NCBI RefSeq assembly: GCF_019443745.1
Contig: NZ_CP050948.1
Span: 3,042,001 to 3,106,000 of the forward strand
Direction: 5' to 3'
Source of the DNA: Iamia sp. SCSIO 61187
GTDB taxonomy: Bacteria; Actinomycetota; Acidimicrobiia; Acidimicrobiales; Iamiaceae
DNA: 64,000 bases
The translations under genes were made by a program, and so were the position numbers. The notes under the pieces were generated by a model, which was not told where the DNA came from, did not search any database, and saw only the letters and a list, made by a program, of their open reading frames with translations. Each line of letters opens with the position of its first letter. The first letter of the stretch is position 1. This document shows positions 32,760 through 41,826 of the stretch, one piece after another.

Positions 32760-35306
32760 TCACTCGGAGGCGATGGCGGTGAGGACGTCGAGCCGGGCCG
32801 CGCGGCGGGCCGGGAGCACGCCGGCGACGACGCCGCACACGGCGGCGGCCACGACGACGATGGCGATCGTCCCGGTGGGGACGACCGTCGTGGTGATGAC
32901 CGATGCGGGCAGCGCAGCGGTGGTGGCCAGGCCGAGGAGCGCCCCGAGGGCCACGCCGAGGATCGCCCCGAAGATGGCGATCATGACGGACTCGCCCAGC
33001 ACCATCTCCCGGACCTGCCGGCGCAGCATGCCGACGGCCCGGAGCAGGCCGATCTCCCGGGTGCGCTCGAGCACCGAGAGGGCGAGGGTGTTGGCGATGC
33101 CGAGCAGGGCGATCACCAGCGCCAGGCCCAGCAGGCCGTTGACGGCGATCAGCATGCTGTCGAGCTGGGCCCGCTGGTCCTCCTCGAACCCGGCCCGGTC
33201 GTCGACCTTCACCTGCGGTTGGTCGGCCACCACCGCGTCGATGGCGGCGCGGGCGTCGGCGGCGGTGACCCCGGGGGCCTGGGCGGCCAAGACCATCTGG
33301 TCGAGGTCTGTCGTCGGATAGGCCTCGGCGAAGAGATCCAGGTCGATCAGGTAGTTCCCGGCGTAGGTGGCGTCGGCGTAGGTGCCGGCCACGGTGAGCT
33401 GGCGGGGGCCGCCGGTCGCCAGGGTGACCTCGACGGTGTCACCGACCTCCAGACCCAGGTCGCGGGCGGGGTCCTCGTGGATGAGGATCGACGTCGGGTC
33501 CAGGTCCTCGACCCGTCCGGTCTGCACCTCGAGGTCGATGACCTTGCCGGCGGCGGCGGGGTCGGCGGCGACGACCTCCTTGCCCTCGCCCTCGAAGAGG
33601 AAGGAGCCGAACCGCACGCCGGTCACGCCGTCCAGCTCGGGGAGCGCAGCCAGCTCGGCGGTGATCGCCGGGCTGAACCCGACGAACCCGTCGGTCGACA
33701 AGACGTAGTCGGCGGCAACGGCGTCCTCGATGGAGGCCGAGAAGCTCTCCTTGACGGAGGTGCCGACCACGAACACCGCCGTCACCAGCGCCAGGCCGAT
33801 CATGAGGGCCGAGGCCGTCTTCGCCGTGCGATCGCGGTTGCGGACGGCGTCAGCGTGGGCCAGGCGACCGGCGACCCGGAGGTGCCGGGCCAACGGGCCG
33901 CCGATGGCCCCGGCAACGGGGACGGCCACCACGGGGGTCAGCTGGCCGACGCCGACGAACACGGCGATGGACCCGACGGCCATGAGGGCCACCAGGGTCA
34001 TCGTCCCCTCGACGGCGAAGAGGCCGAGGAGGAGCAGGACGGCGCCGCCGAGGGTGAGGGCGGAGCCAGTCGCCGCCCGCCGTGTGGAGGACCGGCGGGC
34101 GGGCACGACGCCCTCCCGCAGCCCCTCGACGGGCGACACGGCCGACGCCCGCCGCGCCGGCGTCACCGCGGCGAGGACCGTGACGACCACGCCGACCACC
34201 AGTGCGGCGGCGACGGTCCGGGGCAGGATCACGAGGCCCGACTCGGGCAACCCGAAGCCGGACGACGAGAAGATGGCCTGGAGGGCCCGGGCGATGAGGA
34301 GCCCGAAGCCCATCCCGACGGCCGACGCCACCGCGCCGATGACCAGCGCCTCGGAGACGACCGACCGGGTGACCTGGGCCGGGCTGGCGCCGATGGCCCG
34401 GATCAGCGCCAGCTGGCGGGTGCGCTGCCCGACGACGATGGAGAAGGTGTTGTTGATGGTGAAGGCGGCCACGAACAGGGCGACCGCGGCGAAGCCGAGG
34501 AGGATGTTGCGGAACAGGTCCATGTACCCGGCCACGCTCTCGCTGGCCTCGTCCGAGACCCGGGTCGCGGTCACGGCCTCGGCCCCGTCGGGAAGGACAC
34601 CCTGGATCCGAGCCGCCAGCTCGTCGGGGTCGGTCCCCGGCTCGGCCAGCACGTCGACCGAGTCGACCTCGTCGCCGGCCCCGAGCAGGTCGGCCGCCAC
34701 GTCGACGTCGAAGGCGGTGAGGCGGGCGCCGAGGAGGTTGTTGGCCTCGCCGAAGGTGAAGATGCCGACGATCTCGACCTCGGGCTGGCTGCCGTCGGCC
34801 AGGAGCACGGTGGTGCGGTCACCGACGTCGAAGCCGGCGTCCTGGGCCGTGCCCCGGTCGATGGCGATCTCGCCGGCGCCCACGGGACCCCGTCCGGTGT
34901 CGAGCGTCGCCGGGCGGAGCGCGTCGACGTGTCCCCACGACACGCCGAGGAACGGGGCACCGGTGGTCGTCATGGGCTCGCCCTGGGCGTCGACGAGCTG
35001 GGCGTAGCCGCCGACGGTCCCCTCGGCGGCGGCGACACCGTCGACGTCCTGGACCACGGGGACGAGGTCGGCCGGGATCCGCCCCCGGGACTCGGTGGCC
35101 CCGGCGCCGGGCAGGTCCGACTCGGCGCGAACGCTCACGTCGACCCCGGAGGTGATGTCGGTGAAGAGCTGGTCGATCGATGCCCGCAGCGAGTCGGTGA
35201 CGACGAACGAGCCGACGACGAACCCGACGCCGAGCACGACGGCCAGCGCGGTGAGGAGGGTGCGGCCCTTGTGGGCCAGGAGGTTGCGGAGGCTGAGGCG
35301 GAGCAT
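32760..35306 (-). CDS. FtsX/MacB-type ABC transporter permease
   Basis: 848 residues. The layout is one N-terminal membrane segment, a large extracytoplasmic MacB-PCD-like domain, three membrane helices near 260-400, a central pair of helices, a second extracytoplasmic domain, and three final helices ending LPARRAARLDVLTAIASE. Two FtsX domains in tandem (VALFVAAFTINNTFSIVVGQ and LALVIALLGIANTLALSVLE) are typical for actinobacterial exporters of lipoproteins or peptides. The ATG at 35306 lies 5 nt after the ATPase stop. Substrate unknown. Confidence 0.88.
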   Translation of the reverse strand: MLRLSLRNLLAHKGRTLLTALAVVLGVGFVVGSFVVTDSLRASIDQLFTDITSGVDVSVRAESDLPGAGATESRGRIPADLVPVVQDVDGVAAAEGTVGGYAQLVDAQGEPMTTTGAPFLGVSWGHVDALRPATLDTGRGPVGAGEIAIDRGTAQDAGFDVGDRTTVLLADGSQPEVEIVGIFTFGEANNLLGARLTAFDVDVAADLLGAGDEVDSVDVLAEPGTDPDELAARIQGVLPDGAEAVTATRVSDEASESVAGYMDLFRNILLGFAAVALFVAAFTINNTFSIVVGQRTRQLALIRAIGASPAQVTRSVVSEALVIGAVASAVGMGFGLLIARALQAIFSSSGFGLPESGLVILPRTVAAALVVGVVVTVLAAVTPARRASAVSPVEGLREGVVPARRSSTRRAATGSALTLGGAVLLLLGLFAVEGTMTLVALMAVGSIAVFVGVGQLTPVVAVPVAGAIGGPLARHLRVAGRLAHADAVRNRDRTAKTASALMIGLALVTAVFVVGTSVKESFSASIEDAVAADYVLSTDGFVGFSPAITAELAALPELDGVTGVRFGSFLFEGEGKEVVAADPAAAGKVIDLEVQTGRVEDLDPTSILIHEDPARDLGLEVGDTVEVTLATGGPRQLTVAGTYADATYAGNYLIDLDLFAEAYPTTDLDQMVLAAQAPGVTAADARAAIDAVVADQPQVKVDDRAGFEEDQRAQLDSMLIAVNGLLGLALVIALLGIANTLALSVLERTREIGLLRAVGMLRRQVREMVLGESVMIAIFGAILGVALGALLGLATTAALPASVITTTVVPTGTIAIVVVAAAVCGVVAGVLPARRAARLDVLTAIASE

Positions 35307-35311
35307 GGCTA

Positions 35312-36079
35312 TCAGTCCCCGAACCGCTTCATCCGGTCCAGCACCCGTTCGGTGGTGGGCGCCTCGATCTCGTCGGCGACGCGGCCGTCGGCGAGGAAGA
35401 CGACGCGGTCGCTGTACCCGGCGGCGGCCGGGTCGTGGGTGACCATCACGACCGTCTGGCCGAAGTCGTCGACGGCGCGCCGCAGGAACCCGAGGACCTC
35501 GGCCGCCGAGCGGCTGTCGAGGTTGCCGGTCGGCTCGTCGGCGATGACGATCTCCGGCCGGCCCGCCAGCGAGCGGGCGATGGCGACCCGCTGCTGCTGG
35601 CCGCCCGACAGCTCCGAGGGCCGGTGGCGGAGCCGGTCCCGCAGGCTGACGGCGTCGATCACGGTGTCGAGCCACTCCGGGTCGAGCTTCCGCCCCGCCA
35701 GGTCGGCGGGGAGCCGGATGTTCTCGAGGGCGTCGAGCGTCGGGATGAGGTTGAACGACTGGAAGACGAAGCCCAGGTGGTCGCGCCGCAGCACGGTCAG
35801 CTCCTTCTCGGAGAGACCCGAGAGGGAGCCGCCGCCCAGCTCGATCTCCCCCTCGGTCAGCGAGTCGAGACCGGCGAGGCAGTGGACGAGCGTCGACTTG
35901 CCCGAGCCCGACGGGCCCATGACCGCGGTGAAGCCGGCCGAGGGCACGTCGACGCTGACGCCGTCGAGGGCCCGGACGGCCAGGTCTCCGGACCCGTACA
36001 CCTTGGTGGCCCCGATGGAGCGCGCCGCGAGCGCCGTCGGCGTCGCCGCCTCCGGCCGGGTGAGCGCTTGGACCGACAT
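35312..36079 (-). CDS. ABC transporter ATPase (MacB/LolD type)
   Basis: 255 residues with Walker A GPSGSGKST, Q-loop FVFQSFNLIP, signature ELSGGQQQRVAIARSL, Walker B IVIADEPTGNLD and H-loop MVTHDPAAAGY. This pattern is standard for MacB/LolD/FtsE-type exporters. The ATG at 36079 is chosen because of the Shine-Dalgarno gggaggcaacc. It is paired with the FtsX-type permease downstream. A membrane hydrolase gene lies 89 nt upstream and is read in the same direction. Confidence 0.9.
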   Translation of the reverse strand: MSVQALTRPEAATPTALAARSIGATKVYGSGDLAVRALDGVSVDVPSAGFTAVMGPSGSGKSTLVHCLAGLDSLTEGEIELGGGSLSGLSEKELTVLRRDHLGFVFQSFNLIPTLDALENIRLPADLAGRKLDPEWLDTVIDAVSLRDRLRHRPSELSGGQQQRVAIARSLAGRPEIVIADEPTGNLDSRSAAEVLGFLRRAVDDFGQTVVMVTHDPAAAGYSDRVVFLADGRVADEIEAPTTERVLDRMKRFGD

Positions 36080-36168
36080 GGTTGCCTCCCACGTGGTTGT
36101 CACCGCCATGGTCCCCCCGCCGCCCCTCCGGTCGTAGAGGCGAACGACTCGCGCCGACGGTCCGGACG

Positions 36169-37500
36169 TCACCGCCCCAGCTGGGCCTCCAGGAACCTCA
36201 CCACGCGCTGCTCCCACTCGGCGGGGCGGGTCGCCAGGCCGGCGGTGTGGCCGGAGCCGGGCACCACCCAGACCTCGACGACGGCGGGCGCCGTCCGCTG
36301 CAGGTCCCGGGCCACGTCCCCCTCGTCGGGCACGTCGCCGCCGGCGATGACGAGGGCGCGGCGGGGCCCGGCGGCGGCGACCGCCGAGCGCAGGCTGCCC
36401 GGGGCGGGAGCGTCGGTGAGCATGGCGACGGTGGCGTCCCGCACCCGGCTGATCACCCCCTGGACCGAGCCCCGCCAGCCGTGGACGTCGGCCAGCCAGG
36501 CGTCGTCGCCGGCGACGCGGCCGGTGGCCCCCTCGGCCACCACGGCGCGCAGGCGCGGGTCCGCACCCAGGGCGCCGAGCGCCTCCTCGCCGCCCATGGA
36601 GAGCCCGACGGCGCCGATGCGGTCGTCGTCGACGTCGGGCCGGCCCCGCAGGAAGGTCACCGCCGCGGCCACGTCGGAGTCGCCCCACCACCCCAGGTCC
36701 ATCGCCGTCCCCTCGCTGCGCCCGTGCCCGCGGGCGTCGAGCAGCAGCACCCCGAGCCCGTGGCGGGCCAGCACGACGGCGTGGTCGAGGACGTCGGTCC
36801 GGGTCGAGCCGGCGCCGTGGAGCACGACCACGGCGGCACCGTCCCGAGAGGGCACGTACCAGCCCGAGAGGACCGGGCCCTCGGCGGTGGGCACCGAGAC
36901 GTCCTCGGAGGCCAGACCGACGTCGGCTGGTGTCCGGCCGTCGAGCGGGGTGGGCGGGACGTTGGTGGCGGCCACCGCGATGGTGGCCGTGGCGAGGAGG
37001 ACGACGGTCGGCAGGCCCACGATCGGGGCGACGGCCAGGCGCCACCACCGGGGAGCGGACCGGACGAGGTGGACGACCGCAGCGACCAGCAGGACGAGCC
37101 CGCCCACGAGGCATGCCCCGGCGGCGACGATCGGGACGATCCCCCCGTCCTTGGCCAGGTGCGGCACGCCGACGCCCAGGCCGGCCGCCGTCGCCGCCAG
37201 CCCGGCCGCCCACGACACGGCGACCGCCGGGGGTCCGCCCCGGCGGCGGACGCCGATGACGAGGACGCCCGCGACCGCCACCACGATGAGCCGCACCAGC
37301 TGCCAGCCCGGCTCGCCGGCCCGACCCACCAGGACCAGGATCCCGACCACCCCGACGACCGCGGCGAGGTCGGACGGCCGGGCGGGGCGGGACGGGCGGG
37401 CCGGCCCAGCGGCTCCCGCCTCGTCCCGGGGCGGTGCGGCCACCGGGGAGACGCCCTCCACCGGTGCGGGAGCGGTCGGTGCGGTCCCGGTGCGCGCCAT
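36169..37500 (-). CDS. Membrane protein with an alpha/beta hydrolase domain
   Basis: 443 residues. The N-terminal 200 residues contain about five to six membrane segments. Then comes an alpha/beta hydrolase with VVLHGAGSTRTDVLDHA, LLDARGHGRSEG, the nucleophile elbow VGLSMGGEEALG and a late His in GSGHTAGLATRP. The substrate could be a lipid or peptide; none is recognised. The ATG at 37500 has Shine-Dalgarno ccaggaggacgacc. It is behind a DevR-like box and heads the unit with the ABC exporter, although the 89-nt gap could hide a separate promoter. Confidence 0.83.
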   Translation of the reverse strand: MARTGTAPTAPAPVEGVSPVAAPPRDEAGAAGPARPSRPARPSDLAAVVGVVGILVLVGRAGEPGWQLVRLIVVAVAGVLVIGVRRRGGPPAVAVSWAAGLAATAAGLGVGVPHLAKDGGIVPIVAAGACLVGGLVLLVAAVVHLVRSAPRWWRLAVAPIVGLPTVVLLATATIAVAATNVPPTPLDGRTPADVGLASEDVSVPTAEGPVLSGWYVPSRDGAAVVVLHGAGSTRTDVLDHAVVLARHGLGVLLLDARGHGRSEGTAMDLGWWGDSDVAAAVTFLRGRPDVDDDRIGAVGLSMGGEEALGALGADPRLRAVVAEGATGRVAGDDAWLADVHGWRGSVQGVISRVRDATVAMLTDAPAPGSLRSAVAAAGPRRALVIAGGDVPDEGDVARDLQRTAPAVVEVWVVPGSGHTAGLATRPAEWEQRVVRFLEAQLGR

Positions 37501-37527
37501 GGTCGTCCTCCTGGGCTCGACGAGCCC

Positions 37528-37571
37528 AGCGTGCGCCCTCGGGCGCCCCGGCAGGTAGAGCCGAAGGTCAC
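37528..37571 (-). promoter_or_regulatory. DevR-like box plus -10 for hydrolase-ABC exporter unit
   Basis: The box agagccgaaggtcac (37557-37571) is followed after 23 nt by minus-strand cacgct (37533-37528). The leader is about 20 nt with a Shine-Dalgarno. Confidence 0.75.
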
Positions 37572-37588
37572 CCGAACGGGCCGGGCGC

Positions 37589-37631
37589 GGGACCTTCGCC
37601 CCTGCCGCCGGGCCGCCGCGAGGAGGACGAT
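37589..37631 (+). promoter_or_regulatory. DevR-like box plus -10 for USP gene
   Basis: The box gggaccttcgcccct (37589-37603) is followed after 22 nt by gacgat (37626-37631). The ATG at 37638 coincides with the expected transcription start. Confidence 0.78.
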
Positions 37632-37637
37632 CACGGC

Positions 37638-38528
37638 ATGGAGACATCACTTCCCCGCCCCATCGTGGTCGGCGTCGACGGCTCGGAGAGCTCGGCGCGG
37701 GCGGTGCGGTGGGCCGCCCTCGAGGCCACCCGGGTCGGTGCCCCGCTCCAGCTGGTGAGCGCCTGGCAGACCCCGGTCACCACGTCGTGGGCCACGCTCA
37801 GCACGCCCTACATCGACCCGTCCCTCTTCGAGGGCAACGCCGCCGAGGTCGTGCGCACCGCCAAGGGGCAGGTCACCGAGGACATGGGCGCCGACGCACC
37901 CCCGATGACCGGGGCGACGGCGGCGGGGCCGCCGGCCTCCGCCCTCCTCGATGCCGCCCAGCACGCGTCCCTCCTCGTGGTCGGGACCCGCGGTCGGGGT
38001 GGGCTGGCCAGCGCCGTGCTCGGCTCGGTGTCCACCACCTGCGCCCACCACACGCCCGTCCCCCTGGTCATCGTGGGGGCCGATGCCCCCGACCCGGGGA
38101 CCGGGGGCATCGTCGTCGGCTTCGACGGCTCCCCCGGAGCTCGCGCCGCCCTCCGGTGGGCGGTCGCCGACGCCCGGGCGACCGGCGCCGACATCCACGT
38201 CGCCCACGCCTGGACCAGCCCCATCGGCGAGCCCTTCGGTGGGCTGCCCGAGGACCCCGAGCTCCACGACCCGACGCCGGCGATCGAGCGGGCCGTGGCC
38301 GAGACGCTCGCCGACGAACCCGACCTGCCCCCGATCACGGTGCACGTCGTCCCCGCCCCGGCCGCCCGGTACCTGATCGAGCGGGCCAAGGGCGAGGCCC
38401 TCCTCGTGGTCGGGAGCCGGGGCCACGGCGGCTTCGTCGGGCTCCTGCTGGGCTCGGTCAGCCAGTCCCTGCTGCACCACAGCCCCTGCCCCCTGGTGAT
38501 CGTGCCCCCGCCCCCCGACGACGCCTGA
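37638..38528 (+). CDS. Tandem-domain universal stress protein
   Basis: 296 residues, two complete UspA folds. The first opens RPIVVGVDGSESSARAVRWA and has VVGTRGRGGLASAVLGSVST. The second opens GGIVVGFDGSPGARAALRWA and ends VVGSRGHGGFVGLLLGSVSQ. Both carry the ATP-binding loop, so this is the most canonical USP in the window (Rv2005c/Rv2623 type). It is a single-gene unit behind a DevR-like box, with its start at the predicted leaderless position although aggagg lies just upstream. Confidence 0.92.
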   Translation: METSLPRPIVVGVDGSESSARAVRWAALEATRVGAPLQLVSAWQTPVTTSWATLSTPYIDPSLFEGNAAEVVRTAKGQVTEDMGADAPPMTGATAAGPPASALLDAAQHASLLVVGTRGRGGLASAVLGSVSTTCAHHTPVPLVIVGADAPDPGTGGIVVGFDGSPGARAALRWAVADARATGADIHVAHAWTSPIGEPFGGLPEDPELHDPTPAIERAVAETLADEPDLPPITVHVVPAPAARYLIERAKGEALLVVGSRGHGGFVGLLLGSVSQSLLHHSPCPLVIVPPPPDDA

Positions 38529-38612
38529 TCCGGACCGCGGGGCCCACGACGTGCGGGGCCCGTCGCGGTCCAGGCCCGTCGTCGTCCATGGGACCAAGGT
38601 CCCGGGTCGACC

Positions 38613-38656
38613 GGGCCCTCCGCCCCTGACGGGCCCGGCCCCACGGGGCGGAGCAT
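38613..38656 (+). promoter_or_regulatory. DevR-like tandem boxes plus -10 for the 219-residue unknown
   Basis: The proximal box gggccctccgcccct (38613-38627, weaker) is followed after 23 nt by gagcat (38651-38656), with the ATG at 38663 on the expected start. A stronger symmetric box gggaccaaggtcccg lies upstream at 38590-38604. Confidence 0.6.
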
Positions 38657-38662
38657 GGCGCC

Positions 38663-39322
38663 ATGACCACACTCGACGTGCTCCTCCTCGAAGCCGGCCC
38701 GGGCGATGGGGCCGCCGACGCCCGGCAGCTGGAGGGCGCGGGTCACCGCGTCCACCGCTGCTTCGACGACGACGGCCCCGTGGGGTCCGTGCACCCGTCG
38801 GGGTGGTCTCCGTGCCGGGCCCTCACCGCGGGCGACTGCCCGCTCGACCAGCCGATGGACGTGGTGCTCCTGGCCCGCCGCGGGGTGTCGCCCCGGCCCG
38901 GGCTGCGGGAGACGGGGGTCCGCTGCGCGGTGCGAGCCGGGGTGCCGATCGTGGAGGACGGGGGCGATCTGCTCGACCCCTTCGCCGCGTGGGTCGCCCG
39001 CCGCACCGACGGCGATGGGGCCGTCGTGGCCTGCGAGGCGGCGGCGCGGGACGCCATGGCCCCGGTGCTGGTGCGCCTGCGCCAGTCCGGCCGGCGGCTG
39101 GTGGAGGCCGTGGGGGTGGACCCCGAGGACATCGGGGCGACGTTCCACGTCGACCGTGATCACCTCGTCGTCCGCCTCTTCGGCCCACCGCTCCCCGACC
39201 GCGTCTCCCGGGCCCTGTGCACCCGCACGCTCGACGCCGTCAACGCCGTCCCCCGCCGGTTCAGCCAGGTCGACGTGGGCTACGACGTGGTGGACCCGTC
39301 CGAGGTCCCCGCGGGCCTCTGA
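38663..39322 (+). CDS. Unrecognised 219-residue protein of the dormancy regulon
   Basis: 219 residues, soluble, no signal. The N-terminal half (TTLDVLLLEAGPGDG, MDVVLLARRGVSPRPGL, VPIVEDGG) has the rhythm of a Rossmann or receiver-like alpha/beta domain but no Asp-phosphate motif. The C-terminal half is a mixed domain with HVDRDHLVVRLFG. Four or five Cys are spread through the first 120 residues. It lies behind paired DevR-like boxes. The last 43 nt overlap the 3' end of the GH65 gene tail to tail. Function unknown. Confidence 0.78.
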   Translation: MTTLDVLLLEAGPGDGAADARQLEGAGHRVHRCFDDDGPVGSVHPSGWSPCRALTAGDCPLDQPMDVVLLARRGVSPRPGLRETGVRCAVRAGVPIVEDGGDLLDPFAAWVARRTDGDGAVVACEAAARDAMAPVLVRLRQSGRRLVEAVGVDPEDIGATFHVDRDHLVVRLFGPPLPDRVSRALCTRTLDAVNAVPRRFSQVDVGYDVVDPSEVPAGL

Positions 39323-41709
39323 CCCAGCGTCGCCGTCTCCCCCGGGCCGAGGTGGAGGCGGTCGCCGTCCACGGCGATGGCGACCGGGGCCACGCCCTCG
39401 TCGTCGTCGACCGACACCGTCACCTCTCCGGCGCGCACGGAGATGTGGATCGACGCCCCCCGGAACCGCATCGGGAACGAGATCCCCTCCAGGGCGGCGG
39501 GCAGGCGCGGCGCGAGCCGCAGGGTGTCGCCGTCGATGGTCACGCCGGCGTAGCGGTGCTGGACGAGGTCCAGCGTCCCGGCCATCACCCCGAGGTGGAT
39601 GCCCTCCTTGGTCGTGCCCCCCTGGATGTCGCCCACGTCGCTCTCCAGGGCGACGAGGAACCGCTCCCACGAGCTCTCGACGTCGAACTCGGCGAGGACG
39701 CCGGCGTGGGTGACGAAGCTCAGGGTCGACCCGTGTGAGGTGCGGTGGTCGTAGTGCTCGACGGTCCGGCGGGCCAGGTCGTCGGGGTGGTCGTAGCCGA
39801 GCCGCCCGAAGATGGCGGCCAGCTCGTCGCTCGAGAACAGGAAGTACAGCATCACCGCGTCGGCCTGCTTGCTCAGCATGTACCGGTCGGGATCGTCGTC
39901 CTCGGCCCGCAGGATCCGGTCGAGCCGCTGGATGTTGCCGTAGCGCTCGCGGTAGCCGTCCCAGTCCAGCTCCTCGAGGTCGCCGTAGCCCTCGAACTGG
40001 CTGATGATCCCGTCGCCGTGGAACGGCACGTACATCCGGCGGCTCATGTCGTCCCACGTGGCCAGCTCGTCGTCGGTGATCCCGAGCCGCTGGCGCAGCT
40101 CGTGGGCCCGGTCCTCGGGCAGCAGGGGGAGCACCTCGCCGGCCACCCCGCAGAGCCAGGCGACCAGGACGTTGGTGTAGGCGTTGTTCCGCAGCCCGGC
40201 CTCGGGGGCGTCCGGGTACTTCTCGTGGAACTCGTCAGGGCCCATGACGCCGTGGATCTCGTAGCGCTCCCGCTCGGGCGAGTAGTGGGCCAGCGAGGCC
40301 CAGAAGCGGGCGATCTCCAGCAGCATCTCGGCGCCGTGGTCGCTGAGGAAGGCCCGATCGTCGGTGGCCTGCACGTAGCGCCAGACGTTGAAGAAGACGG
40401 CCGCTCCGACGTGGCGCTGGTGGTGGCTCAGGTCGACGTCCCACCGCCCCGAGAGCGGGTTGAGGTGGACGCGCTGGGTCTCCTCGGTGCCCTCGCTGCC
40501 GCTCTGCCAGGGGTACATGGCGCCGCGGTAGCCCTCCTCGGTCGCCGCCGCCCGGGCCTCGGGCAGGCGGCGGTAGCGGTACATCAGGAGGCCCCGCACC
40601 ACCTCGGGGAGCCGCAGGCTGAGGAACGGGAGGACGAACAGCTCGTCCCAGAAGACGTGGCCCCGGTAGGCCTCGCCGTTGAGCCCCCGGGCGGGGAGCC
40701 CGGCGTCGATGTCGGCGGTGTGCCGGGAGCACACCTGCAGGAGGTGCGATGCGTGCAGGCGCAGCAGGAGCTGCACCCGGTCGGGCCCGGTGACGGACAG
40801 GTCGCAGGCGCCCCAGAGCCCCCTCCACGCCGCCAGGTGGCGCTCCCACGCCCCGCCGAAGTCGAGGTAGCGCGCCGCCGAGCGGGCCGACTTCTCGAGG
40901 GTGTCGCCCACCGCCGGGTCGCGCGAGGTCCAGATCGCCACCATCTTCTCGACGCAGGTGGGCTCACCGGCGCGGACCTCGAGGTCCAGGACCTGCTGGA
41001 TGTAGTCACGGGTCTGGTAGGTGGAGCGGGGCACCGAGACGGGTCCGGCGGCCCCCATCACGCGGGTCCGGGCCGCCTGGCTGATGAGCAGGTCCGACTG
41101 GCGGGTCACCGCCTTGAGGGCGATGACGTCCTCGTCCCGCGTGCGGGCCGCGACCGGGGACAGGTGACGGCCCGGCAGCTGCCCGTAGCGGGCCACGTTG
41201 CGGTTGACGACGCGCCCGTCGATGGCGGTCACGATCTGGATCCGGCCCGACCACCCCTCGGGGACCACCGTCCACTCGATGCCGGCGTGGTGGATGTCGG
41301 CCATGCTCACGAACCGGCGGCTCGCCAGCGCCGTGACCCGCCCGGCCCGGTCGCGGAAGCGCACGTGGCGGTGCACGGTGGCGTGGCGGACGTCGATCTC
41401 GTGGCGGAGGTCGAGGACCTCGACGTCGGCCAGCCGGATGGCGTCCTCGTCCTCGATGCGGAGCTTCAGCACCAGCCAGTTCGGCAGGTTGACCAGGTCC
41501 TCGTTCAGCACCGGTCGGCCCCCGAAGATCGCCGTCTCCCGGTTGTAGAACCCGTGCACGTAGGTGCCCGGGTAGTGGGTGCCGTCGGCGTCCTCCCACT
41601 CCGCGGCCCCCCGGGTGCAGAGGTAGCCGTTGCCGGTCGACGTCAGCGCCTCGCGAAGGCCCTCGTCGTCGGGGTCGAAGCCCTCGAAGGCGAGTGTGAA
41701 CCCGTCCAC
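39280..41709 (-). CDS. Glycoside hydrolase family 65 (trehalose/kojibiose phosphorylase-like)
   Basis: 809 residues, the usual GH65 length. N-terminal beta domain: LTSTGNGYLCTRGAAEWED, HGFYNRETAIFGGR. (alpha/alpha)6 barrel: HVFWDELFVLPFLSLRLPE, GYRGAMYPWQSGSEG, the general acid Glu in MGPDEFHEKYPDA near 493, and the phosphate/substrate loop DHRTSHGSTLSF. C-terminal beta sheet follows. In M. tuberculosis OtsB1 (Rv2006), a DosR-regulon gene, GH65 and trehalose-phosphatase are fused; here they are split and divergent. The GTG at 41709 has Shine-Dalgarno gaggagatgac. It probably phosphorolyses an alpha-glucoside such as trehalose. Confidence 0.9.
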   Translation of the reverse strand: MDGFTLAFEGFDPDDEGLREALTSTGNGYLCTRGAAEWEDADGTHYPGTYVHGFYNRETAIFGGRPVLNEDLVNLPNWLVLKLRIEDEDAIRLADVEVLDLRHEIDVRHATVHRHVRFRDRAGRVTALASRRFVSMADIHHAGIEWTVVPEGWSGRIQIVTAIDGRVVNRNVARYGQLPGRHLSPVAARTRDEDVIALKAVTRQSDLLISQAARTRVMGAAGPVSVPRSTYQTRDYIQQVLDLEVRAGEPTCVEKMVAIWTSRDPAVGDTLEKSARSAARYLDFGGAWERHLAAWRGLWGACDLSVTGPDRVQLLLRLHASHLLQVCSRHTADIDAGLPARGLNGEAYRGHVFWDELFVLPFLSLRLPEVVRGLLMYRYRRLPEARAAATEEGYRGAMYPWQSGSEGTEETQRVHLNPLSGRWDVDLSHHQRHVGAAVFFNVWRYVQATDDRAFLSDHGAEMLLEIARFWASLAHYSPERERYEIHGVMGPDEFHEKYPDAPEAGLRNNAYTNVLVAWLCGVAGEVLPLLPEDRAHELRQRLGITDDELATWDDMSRRMYVPFHGDGIISQFEGYGDLEELDWDGYRERYGNIQRLDRILRAEDDDPDRYMLSKQADAVMLYFLFSSDELAAIFGRLGYDHPDDLARRTVEHYDHRTSHGSTLSFVTHAGVLAEFDVESSWERFLVALESDVGDIQGGTTKEGIHLGVMAGTLDLVQHRYAGVTIDGDTLRLAPRLPAALEGISFPMRFRGASIHISVRAGEVTVSVDDDEGVAPVAIAVDGDRLHLGPGETATLGQRPAGTSDGSTTS

Positions 41710-41826
41710 GTCATCTCCTCGTGCGTCGCGGACCCCGGCCGGGGCGCTGGAGGCATCATGGCCGGTCCGAGGGGGGCGCGGCGCGCCATGGACGTCTCGG
41801 CCGCGTCCCTCCCGTACCGTGCTGCT

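Noticed and set aside
32760-36092. A single 1110-residue minus-strand permease
   Set aside because: The extra N-terminal part is antisense-like read-through of the ATPase gene in another frame. The permease starts at 35306.
41710-41757. A DevR box between GH65 and otsB (ggaccccggccgggg)
   Set aside because: Too far from consensus and no -10 at the expected 22-23 nt.
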